Positions 1 through 11,345 of a stretch of 64,000 nucleotides of DNA are shown here, piece by piece. Under the pieces are notes generated by a model, which did no database searches, was not told the origin of the DNA, and saw nothing but the letters and a program-made list of their open reading frames with translations. Positions within the stretch are counted from its first letter, which is position 1. The number at the start of each line of letters is the position of its first letter. The position numbers and the translations under genes are program-made. This DNA comes from Epiperipatus broadwayi (Eukaryota; Onychophora; Udeonychophora; Euonychophora; Peripatidae): contig JAQFVV010006712.1 in NCBI GenBank assembly GCA_028023455.1, positions 189,799-253,798 on the forward strand. Direction: 5' to 3'.

Positions 1-232
1 GACCTTAGAATTCAAGACTCCTCACTGATGAAGGCCATAAGCTAGAAACTAGTTTGGAAATATTGGACGAGTTGGTACTAAATAGAGATTTTATGAATAA
101 ACCTTCCTACATCCATTGATTACTCTCACTAGCACTGGATGGCACTGTGGTATAGAGAGTTTTGCCTCTGTGAAAATAGCTTATGTAAGCATAAAAACAG
201 TGATCATGTGATGTTTGATGGTTACCACGATT
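1..232 (+). repeat. Family A hammerhead repeat, copy 1 (cut by window edge)
   Basis: The copy begins inside the element. It contains CTGATGA (25-31), a hairpin, GAAAC (45-49) and AGTT, then the family body (attttatg, ccattgattactct, gagagttttgcct). It ends in the family terminus gtgatcatgtgatgttt. Strand is given as the hammerhead sense. Stem I is partly decayed (UCCUCA against UGGAAA). Confidence 0.75.
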
Positions 233-330
233 AATTAGTGGTATCCAAACATTATGAATTATCACATTATATGGACTTACAGAGTTATTTACCATTATCA
301 TGTGAACAGCTTCTTTAAAATTCATTTTTA
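224..330 (-). repeat. Repeat family D, copy 1
   Basis: About 100 bp related to 715-805 (plus) and 44770-44895 (minus). The shared core on the element strand is close to CACATGACAATGGTGAAC followed by ATAATGTATGGAAACCAAT. Copies 1 and 2 each lie directly beside a family A element. The translated frame is weakly conserved, so it may be a coding relic of a larger element. Confidence 0.5.
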
Positions 331-339
331 TTTTTTCTT

Positions 340-714
340 CTTTTTACAATATATTTTTTACAATTGAACATAAGTTCATTGAACATATGCTTTTTAATAG
401 ATGTATTATACCCTATCTAATTATCAATTTGGTTTTTTTTTTTGTTTTCCAAAGCCATATCATACTAGGGGAATTGTAATTTTGATATAAACTACATTTG
501 AAATGCTAAAAATCATGATGTGCATCCAAAAAAATACCATGTGAATGTAAAAGAATACCTATAAGTGAAATCGGCTGCTCTAATGCAAAATTACAAAGGA
601 TAAACAGATATGTCTAAAGTAGCAGGTCATGGGTGTAGCAATAAACATATGTTTGATTGATAAAAAAAAATGCAAATGTTGAGCGGGGAGGAAATGGGTA
701 AAAAGGGAAAATAT
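340..714. other. AT-rich DNA without recognised feature
   Basis: Homopolymer-rich sequence between two family D copies. I see no exon-like or element-like structure. Confidence 0.4.
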
Positions 715-805
715 CAAAGAAGGTGCTAACATGACAATGGCAAATGATTGCAAAAGTCTACCTTGTGGGATCATTTATAATGTTTGGAAACAAATCGTTA
801 ATAAA
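715..805 (+). repeat. Repeat family D, copy 2
   Basis: Related to the family D copies at 224-330 and 44770-44895 (gctaacatgacaatggcaaa, then ataatgtttggaaac). It abuts the family A copy starting near 806. Confidence 0.5.
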
Positions 806-1075
806 AAACAGGCAAAACTATCCCTACAGTATTGCCACTCAGTGCAAGCCAGAGTAATCAATGGATGCCAGAAGGATTCTGCATAAAATTCGCATCTAGT
901 GCCTACTCATCCAATATCCCCAGATTAGTTTCTGGCTTGTGGCCTTCATCAGTGAGGAGCTTTGGATCTCAGAGCATTGCACCTAGATACTGTAGGGAGA
1001 GTTTTGCATGCTTTAATAAAAGTTATAACCAAGCATAAGAAATGGTGATCATGTGATCTTTATTGGCTTAAAAGG
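806..1075 (-). repeat. Family A hammerhead repeat, copy 2
   Basis: Starts aacaggcaaaactatcc and ends gtgatcatgtgat. The hammerhead core is on the minus strand at 909-967. CUGAUGA, the GGC/GCC hairpin, GAAAC and a stem I of AUCCAA/UUGGAU plus UCCUCA/UGGGGA are all present. The cleavage triplet reads AUC, with C15.2 facing A, so activity is doubtful. Confidence 0.75.
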
Positions 1076-1139
1076 AATAGTTAACCTTGCTATTAAGAAA
1101 AAAATCAAAAAGACACTCATACATAAGTATATAAAATTT

Positions 1140-1925
1140 TACTGTTACCTTTGACAATATACCCTAATTGACAAGGGTGCCACTTTAAATTCAGTACCCA
1201 TGAATTGCAAGGTCCCTAGTTTGATTTTCATGCTACTATTATTAGACTAATATCCTGGATCAATATCTTGATGATTCAATGCTATAATCATCGTAAAATG
1301 CCTTTTTTGATCTACAAATCAAAGGTGTAATGGCATTTCATATTCACTGGCCTTTTATATAACTTCTCTTGGATATGATCCACTGTGCTAAAACCACTTT
1401 TAAATTCATTTTGTTCTTTTCATTGGTTAATCCAAAGGGGCTGTAGATGGATTGTAATCATCTTGGTAAAAAAATTTATATAGAACTGATCATTTTTAGT
1501 ATTTTTTCACCATTTTTAAATATCAATGTTATTATTGTATTCCTCCAAATATTTAGTAGATCTTCATTATTTCGACATTTCTATACAAGTCCGGCAATAA
1601 TTTTTCTAGTTTTTCATCTGCTTCTTTAAGATAACGATTATCATTTATCATTACCTAGCACTTTTCCCTTTCTTCATAAATTTAATGGTATGTCTCACTT
1701 CTTCACTTAGAACGCTTGATGATTCAGAACTTTGTTTTCCTGTTCTTTACTATTATATAAATCTTTATCTTTTTTAGTAATAGTTCCAACTTTTCTTCTT
1801 ATTGCAGTCCTGTTATAGTATATATATTTGAACACTAATTTTATAAATCCCGTATGCTGCTATTATATTAATGCCATATTGTTAATTATCAACACAATGA
1901 CTTTTATCATTAAATATTTTTAAAA
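1140..1925. other. Intergenic, no recognised feature
   Basis: AT-rich. The short open frame at 1447-1629 has low complexity and no recognisable motif. Confidence 0.35.
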
Positions 1926-2029
1926 GTCGTGTTTATTTATTTTATCGCTATTTATTCTCTGGTTTATCAAATGTTTATTTTCGGTCGTATACCTAGTTAT
2001 TTTATGCATAGAATAGTAAAAATTAATTC

Positions 2030-2195
2030 AAAAATGTGTCGGGTGTTTTACAATCATGAAATAGGACATAGTCATAAATTTGATCCAGATATTACTGAGT
2101 CAGTTTATGAAGATAGAAATGATAGAAAAAGAAAAATCAAGGAAGCTTGGTTGATTGGAATCTGTGAAGAATTAGGGCCGATAACATTAAAATAA
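2030..2195 (+). pseudogene. GIY-YIG-type retroelement tail relic
   Basis: The open frame ends HEIGHSHKFDPDITES, then DRNDRKRKIKEAWLI and a stop. An H-x-x-x-H-x-x-x-F stretch followed by R-K-x-K-x-EA-x-x-I is typical of the C-terminal end of GIY-YIG domains in Penelope-like and related retroelements. Upstream is not coding. The fragment is short and the family is inferred. Confidence 0.4.
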
Positions 2196-2379
2196 AAAAA
2201 CCAATGGGTTTTTTTTTAATATTATTTAATGGTAATGTTGTTATGTTGATAATCATAAGTACGAAGGTAATGCTTGAAAGTATACTAAATTTTTAAAATT
2301 AATATTAAAACAGGGAGTGCTTCAATCTATTATATACATACATGTTTACATCATCAATAGTATTCTGTCCCATGAACAG

Positions 2380-2960
2380 GTCCATAGAGAGTCACATCAA
2401 CAATTCATCCATCTTCCACTCTGTTCTATTCATTGCCCAACTCATCACTTCCATATAACTCTTCCCATTCATTATCCAACAATGTAAATCTTTTCCATCT
2501 TTTCTTCTTGTTTCTATTCACCATTCTCTCCAAAAACATCTTTCACTAAATTCTTTCTTTTTCTAATTTCCTCAATCATTCTTTTTCTTTTCATTTACAT
2601 TTTTTAACACTTTTTTATTTGTTATTTTATTTATCTAACTGACTTTTATTCGTTCTTCTTCATGACCACATCTCAAAAACTTCCAATCTGTTCGAAAGTT
2701 TATTACTCACTGTCCACTTTTCATAATCATACAATAATACACTCCATATATGATTAAAAAACATATGACAATATTAGTAAGTTATTTTTATTATCAGTAC
2801 ATCTTTCACCTGTAGCTCATTTCTATGAGAACCATTTATCAGCCCAGAAGTCACATCATCCTCTCACAACACAGATATATTTAAAACATACACTCTTTCA
2901 AGCAAGCCACACTGCATATGTTCCAATTTATTTCCTATACACATTGTTTTTAGAGGAACT
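2380..2960 (-). pseudogene. LINE reverse transcriptase C-terminal relic
   Basis: Read on the minus strand, broken frames give the usual order of a LINE RT tail: YDYEKWTVSNK, then NRLEVF, then INKITN, then basic stretches (KKRKN). Stops and frameshifts are frequent. It is distinct from LINE families B and F of this window. Confidence 0.4.
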
Positions 2961-3174
2961 TAAACAAAAGATAACTATTGTTTACAAGTTTGGAAATCTT
3001 GTTTGTGAATTATCTTAGCATTATATTTCGACTTGTTTGTAATATTAATAGTTTTATATCCAGAGGGTTTCATATTCCATAAGTTGTAAAATTATTAACA
3101 AGTTCATTAAATTAATTAGTACATATATATGTAAATTAATAACTACTCTTTTCTATTGCATTGCCAAATGTATA

Positions 3175-3450
3175 CCATATAATACTCAATTGTCCATTCA
3201 CTTTACTACTGTTACACAATGCTTTATTTTCCTCCTTTTCTACAGTTTACAGTTTTGATTGCCCCAGCAATCTTCTTCAGAACATTATATCTCCTAATCT
3301 CAACTGCTGAATTTAATTGTAACAGTTGAGATTAGAAGATATAATGATCTGAAGAAGACTGTTTGGGGCAATCGAAACTGTAAACTGTAGAAAAGGGTGG
3401 AAAATAAAGCATCATAAAAGTAGTAAAGTGCTTGGACAATTGGGTACTAT
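3175..3450. repeat. Foldback repeat with hammerhead-like cores
   Basis: Two ~127-bp inverted arms (3175-3303, 3325-3450) flank a ~20-bp centre. Each arm contains a CUGAAGA - hairpin - (G/A)AAAC signature. In the plus-strand arm CTGAAGA is at 3349-3355 and GAAA at 3374-3377, with a GAUUGC/GCAAUC-like stem II. I could not draw convincing stems I and III, so a ribozyme is not claimed. Confidence 0.65.
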
Positions 3451-3479
3451 ATGGTATATGTAAATGAGTTAGTAACTTA

Positions 3480-4230
3480 AATCATTGTTAATATATACAA
3501 ATTTGAATCCAGAACCAAGCTATATTGATGTGCAACAACGATTCAGACCAGTTCTGCAAGCAAAGAAATAGCAAACCTGTCCTTCTTTTGATTAGTAATA
3601 GCTTGGACAGCAAATCTGTGACCCCACTTATTAATTAATTTACATCTATATTAATAGCTAAAATAATGTAAAATTATATATATCACCTTATAATGTATTA
3701 ACAAATTATTATTAAATTATCATATTTATAGTAAAGTTAAATACTAAAAAAAACTATAATTAATTACTTTTCTTTATTGTTAGTTGATACAAAATTTAAA
3801 AATGAAAATGATACTTTTTCTAGGGTTTGCCATTCTGCCAACATATTAAATCACTTAAAGACTTACGAAAGATCATTAATCTTAATAAGTTTCAGTTATA
3901 ATTATCAGAACAAGATGTTAGGGACTAAACTTAGTTCATAGACGCATTAAAATATATTTCAATTCTGCTCAGAGATTTGAGTAATTGATATTTAAATAAA
4001 TCTTACTTATAACATTTAACGGTACTTCCCTTATTAGACATTATACTTAATAATTATATTAACAATTTTTCATATCACTTTAATAAAAACAAATCTTCAA
4101 CTTGGAATATTCTTCCAGATAAGACCAATCCTTCCAATTTTTCCTCTACTCCTCATAAAATTTTAGGTTTTTCAATGCAGTTCTTATACAATGCAATGAA
4201 GCCTGCTGTTCAAAATCAGCTTATTGTTTC
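3480..4230. other. AT-rich DNA without recognised feature
   Basis: No coding, exon or repeat structure recognised. Confidence 0.35.
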
Positions 4231-4383
4231 AGTAGAAAGCAACAAACATCACATGACCACCACTTCTTATGCTTGTGTATAAAACAGGCAAAACTCACTA
4301 TACGTATTGCCACACACAGCAAGATAGAGTAATCAAGGGATGCCAGAAGGCTTGTGCATAAAATCCCCAACTAGTGCCTACTC

Positions 4384-4443
4384 ATCCAATATCCCCAGAC
4401 TAGTTTCTGGCTAGTGGCCTTCATCAGTGAGGAGCCTGAATCT
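4384..4443 (-). ncRNA. Type-I hammerhead ribozyme candidate (family A, copy 3 left arm)
   Basis: On the minus strand: UCCUCA - CUGAUGA - A GGC(CACUA)GCC A - GAAAC UA GUC - UGGGGA. Stem I has UCCUCA/UGGGGA (six pairs, one U-G). Stem II is GGC/GCC. Stem III is AC/GU with a 2-nt loop. The triplet is GUC. An outer part of stem I (AUUCA facing UUGGAU) is partly mismatched. The 10.1/11.1 pair is A-A rather than the usual G-C. Confidence 0.6.
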
Positions 4444-4544
4444 GAGAGCACTGCATCTAGATCTTAGGATCTAATGCAACCCTCCAGCAACCACCTTTTA
4501 TCTCCACTTAACTACAAAACTATGAGTCTTAAACTGAAAACACT

Positions 4545-4600
4545 TTAATGTCCTCGCTGATGAAGGCCACAAACCAGAAACTAGTCTGGGGATATTGGAT
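4545..4600 (+). ncRNA. Hammerhead ribozyme candidate (family A, copy 3 right arm)
   Basis: CTGATGA is at 4557-4563 and GAAAC UA GUC at 4577-4586. Inner stem I is UCCUCG/UGGGGA (two wobbles). Stem II is weakened (GGC facing ACC). The outer stem I partner is lost. The core is intact but the copy is probably poor. Confidence 0.45.
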
Positions 4601-4712
4601 GAATAGGCACTAGATAGGGATTTTATGCACAAGCCTTCTGGCATCCATTGATTAATCTAGCTTGCTGCATGTGGCAATATGTATAGTGAGCTTTGTCTGT
4701 TTTAGAATGCAA

Positions 4713-5430
4713 CATCAATGCATTATCCAAAGCATATCTTTGAAAAAATGCTAAGGCATCACTAGTCAACATTTTAATATTTCCTAAAACTAATTATTTC
4801 TTACCCATTATTAAATTTAGCTTTTCATTAAAAAAATATATTCTCTTATTACCAAACTAATCTGGAATAAAAAAGCATTAGTTCTATGCATAAGAAATAT
4901 GCAAAAACATATTTAATTCAATGATCTCTCATTAGATGGCATTTCTATATTTTATCATCAAAGAGCTAGCAATGAAATGACTAGACTAATTAATTGCTTT
5001 CCAAATGTTAATAGTGTGATTCCTGTTAACCCTACTGACATTTCACCACCCATTAACAATAATTTTACCAAAACCTTAATAATTCTCATAAGTAAACACA
5101 CTAATCTCTCACAATCTATTTCTAAATAATAGTCATGTGCTCTGAAATAAATATGAATATAAAGACTATATCAAGGTTTGTATAAAGTAAGATAATTTAT
5201 GTAATTCATCACTTTTAAAATATCCATTATGGTACAAGTTATATATCTTTTGAAATAAGAATGGTGTAAGTATGCTAAAAACATATATTAACTATTGACA
5301 AACATATGAAACTGAAAATAATAATAGTATATCAAATAATAGTCAATCTTTCTTGTTATGTAGTATCAAATACATTATAAAAAGTTGAGATATTAGCACC
5401 TGGAATCCAAATATCTGGACTTCTTAATTA
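4713..5430. other. AT-rich DNA without recognised feature
   Basis: I see nothing beyond low-complexity AT-rich sequence. Confidence 0.35.
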
Positions 5431-5435
5431 AAATA

Positions 5436-5711
5436 AGTGTCAAAGTGCTTCCTACTAATTATTTTCTCTTCTACAAGAGACACTTCACAAATATAGGCCC
5501 ATTATGTGTCCTCTGTCATAGAAATGAAGAAACATTGGAAAACATTCTTATGGATTGTCCCTCATTTCTCCCTTGTCATACTCTTATCACTATCCTTACA
5601 TCTTCATACTCATTAACAATCAACAACATCAGAAAAAATATACAAAGTGGTATTTTTCCTAGTATAAGAATTACTTCCTTCATTCTTTACACACTCTGGT
5701 TTGTAAAATGA
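5436..5711 (+). pseudogene. LINE C-terminal zinc-knuckle relic
   Basis: The frame reads LPTNYFLFYKRHFTNIGPLC then VLCHRNEETLENILMDCPSF. The C-x2-C-x5-E-T-x3-I-x2-C spacing is the C-terminal CCHC-like knuckle found downstream of RNase H or RT in several LINE clades. The piece is isolated and no matching RT lies upstream. Confidence 0.5.
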
Positions 5712-6288
5712 TATATAAACCTTAATCCACATCTCTCAATACTAAATCACTCTTTCTAAAAAAATGAAATAACATGAAGACCAGATATCAAACCTATTCC
5801 AGATATTTTTGCAAGTACATGGAATCTGATCTCATTAACAATAACACAGTGATTTGGCTATTGAATATACTAATTAATGTGTGTTAGATATATATTGATT
5901 ATTGCTCATTATATGAATATCTATTGTATTGCTTTTCTATTTGAAATCTCTTTTGTTTTATTAAGACTTGTATGGCCAATTTTTTACACTTTACCAATTC
6001 TGTAGGGAAGGATTGGGACAATATGATAATTCTTAGTAATCCAAACCATCATTTAAGCACAAATGACATTACTCTGTTATGGAGATTTGAAATGTTGTGC
6101 CCACGTGGAATCAATAGTCAACTGTGAAGAGTGTGAAATTCGCATAAACGGTCGCGAAGCACAAATCAGGTTGTAATATTTTTGTACAGTGCCATATAAA
6201 GTGGCCTGCAATGGCTAATTCAATATAAGTGTTGTATTTAGCTGTAAGTCCAGTCTCGGAAACAGCATTTTTATGTAATGTGATGTGA

Positions 6289-6535
6289 TGTATTATGGCT
6301 TCTCCTTAAATGAAGTCAAGAATATCTCAGCAATTATGACCAGATAAACCTGTTAGTCACTTTATTTTCCATTTCCCACTCTAAATTTTCCCATATTCTG
6401 CTCCATACCATTTCCACAACATAATCTTTGTCAAATCTATAACCTTTATATCTAAATCCCCCTTATCTTTTCCCAAATCCAGCATAAAAACCACTAATTC
6501 ACTTTCTGTATAATCACTTTTTTTGACACATAAAC
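6289..6535 (-). pseudogene. LINE family F 3' end, copy 1
   Basis: Closely related to 57380-57640 (minus) and to the end of the plus copy at 49560-50215. Shared segments include the terminal ORF region (ccatttccacaacataatctttgtcaa) and the 3' tail with the CTCAGCAATTATG-like block. 5'-truncated, as expected for target-primed insertion. Confidence 0.6.
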
Positions 6536-6539
6536 AATG

Positions 6540-7330
6540 CCATCAAGCAGTGCGCCCGGATTTCAGATGATTACCAACTTGTAAATAATCCCCAATGTAT
6601 ATAGTAAAGCTAATAATGTTAATTTAAAACTAAAATAACAAAGGATAGTTGTCATGTTACTTAGAAAATATTGAAATAAAAATAGTATTCCGGCCATTAG
6701 ATATTAAATTATGATATAAATTTTATTGTCGTTTGGATCCCCCTGTTTTACAGGGACTGAGTAGGCGCCTTATACGGGCATAATGGTAAATCTGCAGCTA
6801 ACTAGATTTTACTAATTTTAAGCTTATGCAAATATGTAGTTTGTTTTAAGGGATAACTTATACAATTGTTTAAACAAATCCCAGTTATTATATTTATATA
6901 AAAGAAAGTACTTGAAATTGAATATTTCTTTATTATTTTTGAATCTATCACAGAGAAATTAATCATAAACTTTTTATAAAATATGATACCAAAAATATAT
7001 ATATATTTTTTTTGAAAACCGAGAGAATGCAATCGCGTGCCTGAGTTAATTAAACAATATTTTTATCAAACTTTCAAGGTCTACGATATTTTTATCTAGA
7101 AACAGAAAATATAATTTTATTTCAAAAATATGCTAATTTTTTTGGTTTAAAAAAACCATAAAGTTAACATTTAAACGTACCCATTATCTTAGATAAATGT
7201 ATTCTATTAACTTTTACAATTATGTAAATCAATAATAGGTGTTAACGATATAGCTTTGAATATGTCTAAGACTATTTTATAAAGTAATATTTTTCAAATG
7301 TTTATGCTATTAAATTTTTTTTTCATGTGT
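6540..7330. other. AT-rich DNA without recognised feature
   Basis: No supported exon or element. Confidence 0.35.
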
Positions 7331-7332
7331 CA

Positions 7333-7414
7333 AAGGATCGGCCGGGAAACGACGAACCCGGGACAACTGCTTGTAAGGCAGTTGTGCTGACCACTTGACG
7401 ACCAACGCTTGACT
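7333..7414 (-). repeat. tRNA-derived short repeat, copy 1
   Basis: On the minus strand it reads as a tRNA-like fold: GCGTTGG-type acceptor start, a D-arm-like gtggtcagca, an anticodon arm AACTGC-CTTACAA-GCAGTT (UAC in anticodon position), and a B-box-like cccgggttcg. The 3' acceptor half is imperfect. It looks like a SINE head or tRNA pseudogene, not a working tRNA. Related copies: 39291-39352 and 60305-60388. Confidence 0.55.
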
Positions 7415-7900
7415 GCTATTAAAATGTTTAGGTGGTAGAATTAGTAAATTTGAAAATAATGACCTCTCATATCAATGCAAAATGTTATTTAGATGAAAAA
7501 TGAATTTACTACTTATCCAGCTTCAAAGTATATATATATATATATATAAACACTAAATAATTATATGGAAAGTAGGATTATAATGGCATATGCTTTTAAA
7601 TATTATTTCTTCATAAATATTATATATTTATTTTTAATTCTAACTATTCAATAAGTGTTGATAATTTATGTGGTTGTTTAAAATTAATAGAATTTATATC
7701 GATCTTATTTGATGAAGTATTGGCTGGTTAGATTAAGGTTTTTCTAAGATAAATGTTAATGTGATGACTCATCTCTATAAAACATCAATATTGAACTTCT
7801 GAACACTGTATAAATTTTGGGTATTTGATAAAAATGAATTCTTTTTTATCTGATTACCATATTACTTTGATAGAAGACGATATTCTAAGTTTATTAAAAG
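7415..7900. other. AT-rich DNA with TA microsatellite
   Basis: Contains a (TA)n tract near 7530-7550. Nothing else recognised. Confidence 0.4.
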
Positions 7901-7901
7901 A

Positions 7902-8066
7902 TTAAGCATCACATGATCACTGACGAAGGCCACAAGCCAGAAACTAGTCTGGGGATATTGGATGAGTAGGCATTAGATAGGGATTTTATGCACAAGCCTT
8001 CTGGCATCCATTGATTACTCTGTTTAGCACAGGTGGCACTACTGTATGGAGAGTTTTGCTCTGTTT
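7902..8066 (+). repeat. Family A hammerhead repeat, copy 4 (short)
   Basis: The terminus catcacatgatca is joined directly to the core, and the copy ends gagagttttgctctgttta. The core CTGACGA (7920-7926) uses N7=C. GAAAC UA GUC (7940-7949) and UGGGGA follow. The 5' strand of stem I has been replaced by the element terminus, so only about 3 pairs remain. Confidence 0.75.
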
Positions 8067-9390
8067 ATTAAAAGATCTAAAAAGTTTGAGTTATAAAGGA
8101 TTTTTCTGATATACACATTTAAAGATTAATACTTTGTATATGAAACGATCATGTCCCAATATTTTGTTAGGACAAACTGCAAGCAGGTTTTAAAAAAAAA
8201 ATTTAAAATAAACTTTATTTACTTTTTCATATATTAATGCCAATTTACTTTGTCTGACAAGAGGAAATATCCTCTTCCATCTGACTTTCAACCGACCACA
8301 TATATTAACATATGCTTTCAAGAGAGTCAACTTACTCCGTTTACTTACTCCAAAGACATCTATTCTAAACTTCAATAATCGGTAGACACTAGATATGGTA
8401 GTATTACTATATCCAATCTCCGTATTCATAATAGTGTTTAACTGAAACACAGGCTTATTATTTACCTGTGTAAATATGTAATATATAGGGTATATGAGCA
8501 CAGACTTACACACGACCCACCACTCTCCACTCTATTTAATACCACTGATACACTCAAGCACATATATGCTGAATAGTGTTTAACGTATATTGTTTTTTTC
8601 AGCAAGAAACTTTAAAACTACACATTTAAGATACATCCATAACTTTTTTAACTTATCAAATTATATTCCAAAATTTTAAAAACATTCTGAACATCTATGC
8701 TGATTTTTAATAAGACGTAGGTATGTGTTATACTCATCTCCATTATATGTTAACTGATTAGTCTTTTCATCTTTTCGCAAAAATAAGACATACCACCAGA
8801 ACATTGTAAGAATTTTAATTATTATGTCTTTTAATGATCTCAATTATGTGTTAACTGTTGGAATTTTGCATTGTTTTAAAAGAATGATATAAAACATTGA
8901 AAACGTGTATAGCTCTTTTGTTGCACTTCAAAAGTAGCAATTCAAACTGCTTATTCTACTCGAGAGACATCTGGTGTAAGAATGAGTAATCAAAAGACAT
9001 TAAATGAATATGAAATTGTACGTCTTTCCCCAGAATAGTTTCAAGCATAGAGCATTCTTAACTGAAAGGTTCTATGAGTTTTGAACTTTCAGATGCAGTG
9101 ATCACCTTTATCAATATAATAGTTTAAAATTAACAAATATACTAAATCAGGCCATCTTTTAGCATCTCTGGTCCACATTGGAAGAAGAATCAGTCACATA
9201 ATTAAATACTGAAACACTAGAAAAAATTGATATGTGATAAAAAAAAAAGTCTATGCATAATTTTTGTGAAATCCATCATTCCAGAGAAGCAAAAAGTCCT
9301 AACATAATAATCATAATTATGCAGTGGTCCATTCAGAAAGTCTTAAAATCATCAAGAAGGTCTCATGTTTGGAGCCACAAATATAGAAAA
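8067..9390. other. AT-rich DNA without recognised feature
   Basis: The 107-codon minus frame at 8190-8513 has no recognisable motif or coding-like composition. I see no exons. Confidence 0.35.
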
Positions 9391-9399
9391 TGAACATAT

Positions 9400-11345
9400 T
9401 ACACAGGGCATGTATTAAATTAGACTTAAACAACATAGTAAGTATAAGAATAATTTAACATTGAGAGAGATGAATGCATTACGTAATTTAGTGAAAAGAC
9501 GGGATATTATTATAAAACCAGCTGACAAAGGTGGATCAATAGTAATTATGAATAAAGATGATTATGTTAAAAAAGCTCTGGAGCTTTTAGATGATAAAAT
9601 TTTTTATGAGCCTATTTCACTAACCACTATTAATTCATTATTCAAGGGTATACTTTTTAGTTTAAAAGATATGAGAGCTAGGGGTCTTATAAATAATAAT
9701 GTATCTAACTTTTTAGTACCAACCAAAATTCATCCTAGTAGTTTTTATATTTTGCCAAAGATTCATAAACCTGGTTGTCCAGGCAGACCTATTGTAGCTA
9801 GTATTGTTAGTCCTACAGAAAATATTTCAGCATATGTTGATAATATTATTAAATTTATTCCACCATCATTTAATTCTTATGTTAAAGATACTACTCATTT
9901 TCTTTGTGTGTTAGAAAATATTAAATCTGAATTACCAGTTGATTGTTTTTTTTGGTTACTTTGGATATTGTATCATTATACACAAATATACCTCATGATG
10001 ATGGAGTTGAGGCTATTAAATGTGCTTTACAAGATAGAGAGTATGATCATGGTCTTATTACTACTATGGTTGAATTAATATATTTGATTTTAAGAAATAA
10101 TTTTTTTACTTTTGATTCTAGATACTATTTACAGAAACAAGGTACTGCAATGGGTACAAAGATGGCACCAAGTTATGCGAATATTTTTATGTCAAAACTA
10201 GAGTCCTCTATACTTGATAATGCTAAGCTGAAACCTCACACTTGGCTTAGATATATAGATGACATTTTCATGATATGGCCACATAGTGAAGTTGAACTTC
10301 ATAATTTTTTAAGTTATTTAAATAATTTTAATAAACATATTAAATTCACAATGAATTTTTTAAAATCAATTGCTCATTTTCTTGATGTTGAAGTTATTTA
10401 CACTAATAGAGTTCTTACTACTACTGTATATAGGAAACCAACTGATAATAACTGCTATCTACATTTTTATAGTAACCATCCTAAACATTTAAAGGATAAT
10501 ATTCCTTATAGTCAATTTTTAAGGATGAAGATGATTTGTAATGATGAGAAATTTCTTCAACAAAATAATAGTATTTTATATAATAGATTGCTCAATATGA
10601 GGTATCCTAAGACATTGTTGGATAATGCAGTAAGGAGATCTTCTTTGATTGATAGAAAGAAACTTATCTGAAAAGAGTAAAAAAACAATTAGATGTTCCA
10701 CCATTGGTTCTTACTTTTAATAGAGATTTACCTAATATTAACCGGATATTGGCAAAACATTTTAACATATTACAGTCCACAGATTATTTAAAATCTATTT
10801 TTTCTGATCCACCTAAGGCTGTATATCGAAAACATAGATCACTTAGAGATATACTTGTCAAGACAAATTTTATTAGTAGTTCTGTACAGGAAAAAGGATG
10901 TTCTCCATGTAAAGATAAAAGATGTTTTACATGTAAACATATTGTTGTGACAAAAGTGGTATTTAGTACTAAGAATTGTAATTTCAAATGGTATATTCCT
11001 AATTATGTTACATGTAAAAGTGTTAATTTGATATATTTGATAGAATGTAGTAGATGTTTAAACTAGTATATAGGTGAGTCAGCAAATAGTTTACATGTCA
11101 GAATGACTAATCATAGATTTGACATTTTGCATAAGAATAAAGATAGACCGGTTTCAAAACATTTTAACTTACCGAATCATTCAATTGATGATTTAAAAGT
11201 AGTGATTCTTCAGGAAGGTTTTTCTTCTACAAGGGAGAGGAAACAAAAGGAGAGTTTTTTTATTTTTAAATTCAAGACCTTAGAACCACATGGACTGAAT
11301 TTGAACACTGGAACTATTACATCTCTGGGTTACCTGGTCTCCTAA
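9400..11345 (+). pseudogene. Penelope-like element: RT plus GIY-YIG ORF, broken
   Basis: Frames read in order. The start has KRRDIIIKPADKGGSIVIMN, then FYILPKIHKPGCPGRPIVAS, LDIVSLYTNIPHDDG, GTAMGTKMAPSYANIF and the catalytic YIDD (RYIDDIFMIW). These are RT motifs as in Penelope-like elements. C-terminally, a Cys-rich stretch (CSPCKDKRCFTCKH) leads to the GIY-YIG endonuclease (IYLIECSRC, then YIGES, then KESFFIFKFKTL) ending at 11345. Lesions: a frame change at the T8 run near 9945, another between 10672 and 10703, and a TAG inside the GIY-YIG motif at 11067. The N-terminal part seems missing. Non-functional; element autonomy is lost. Confidence 0.85.

Larger units (their letters stand above)
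4235..4712. repeat. Family A foldback element, copy 3
   Basis: A complete foldback copy. It runs from catcacatgaccacc and acaggcaaaactcac at the left to gtgagctttgtctgttt at the right. The left arm is in minus sense and the right arm in plus sense, so each strand carries one hammerhead. The centre holds the non-repeated part of the family (ctagatcttaggatctaatgc). Confidence 0.8.

Noticed and set aside
8190-8513. 107-codon minus-strand ORF
   Set aside because: No recognisable domain and no splice context; likely chance.
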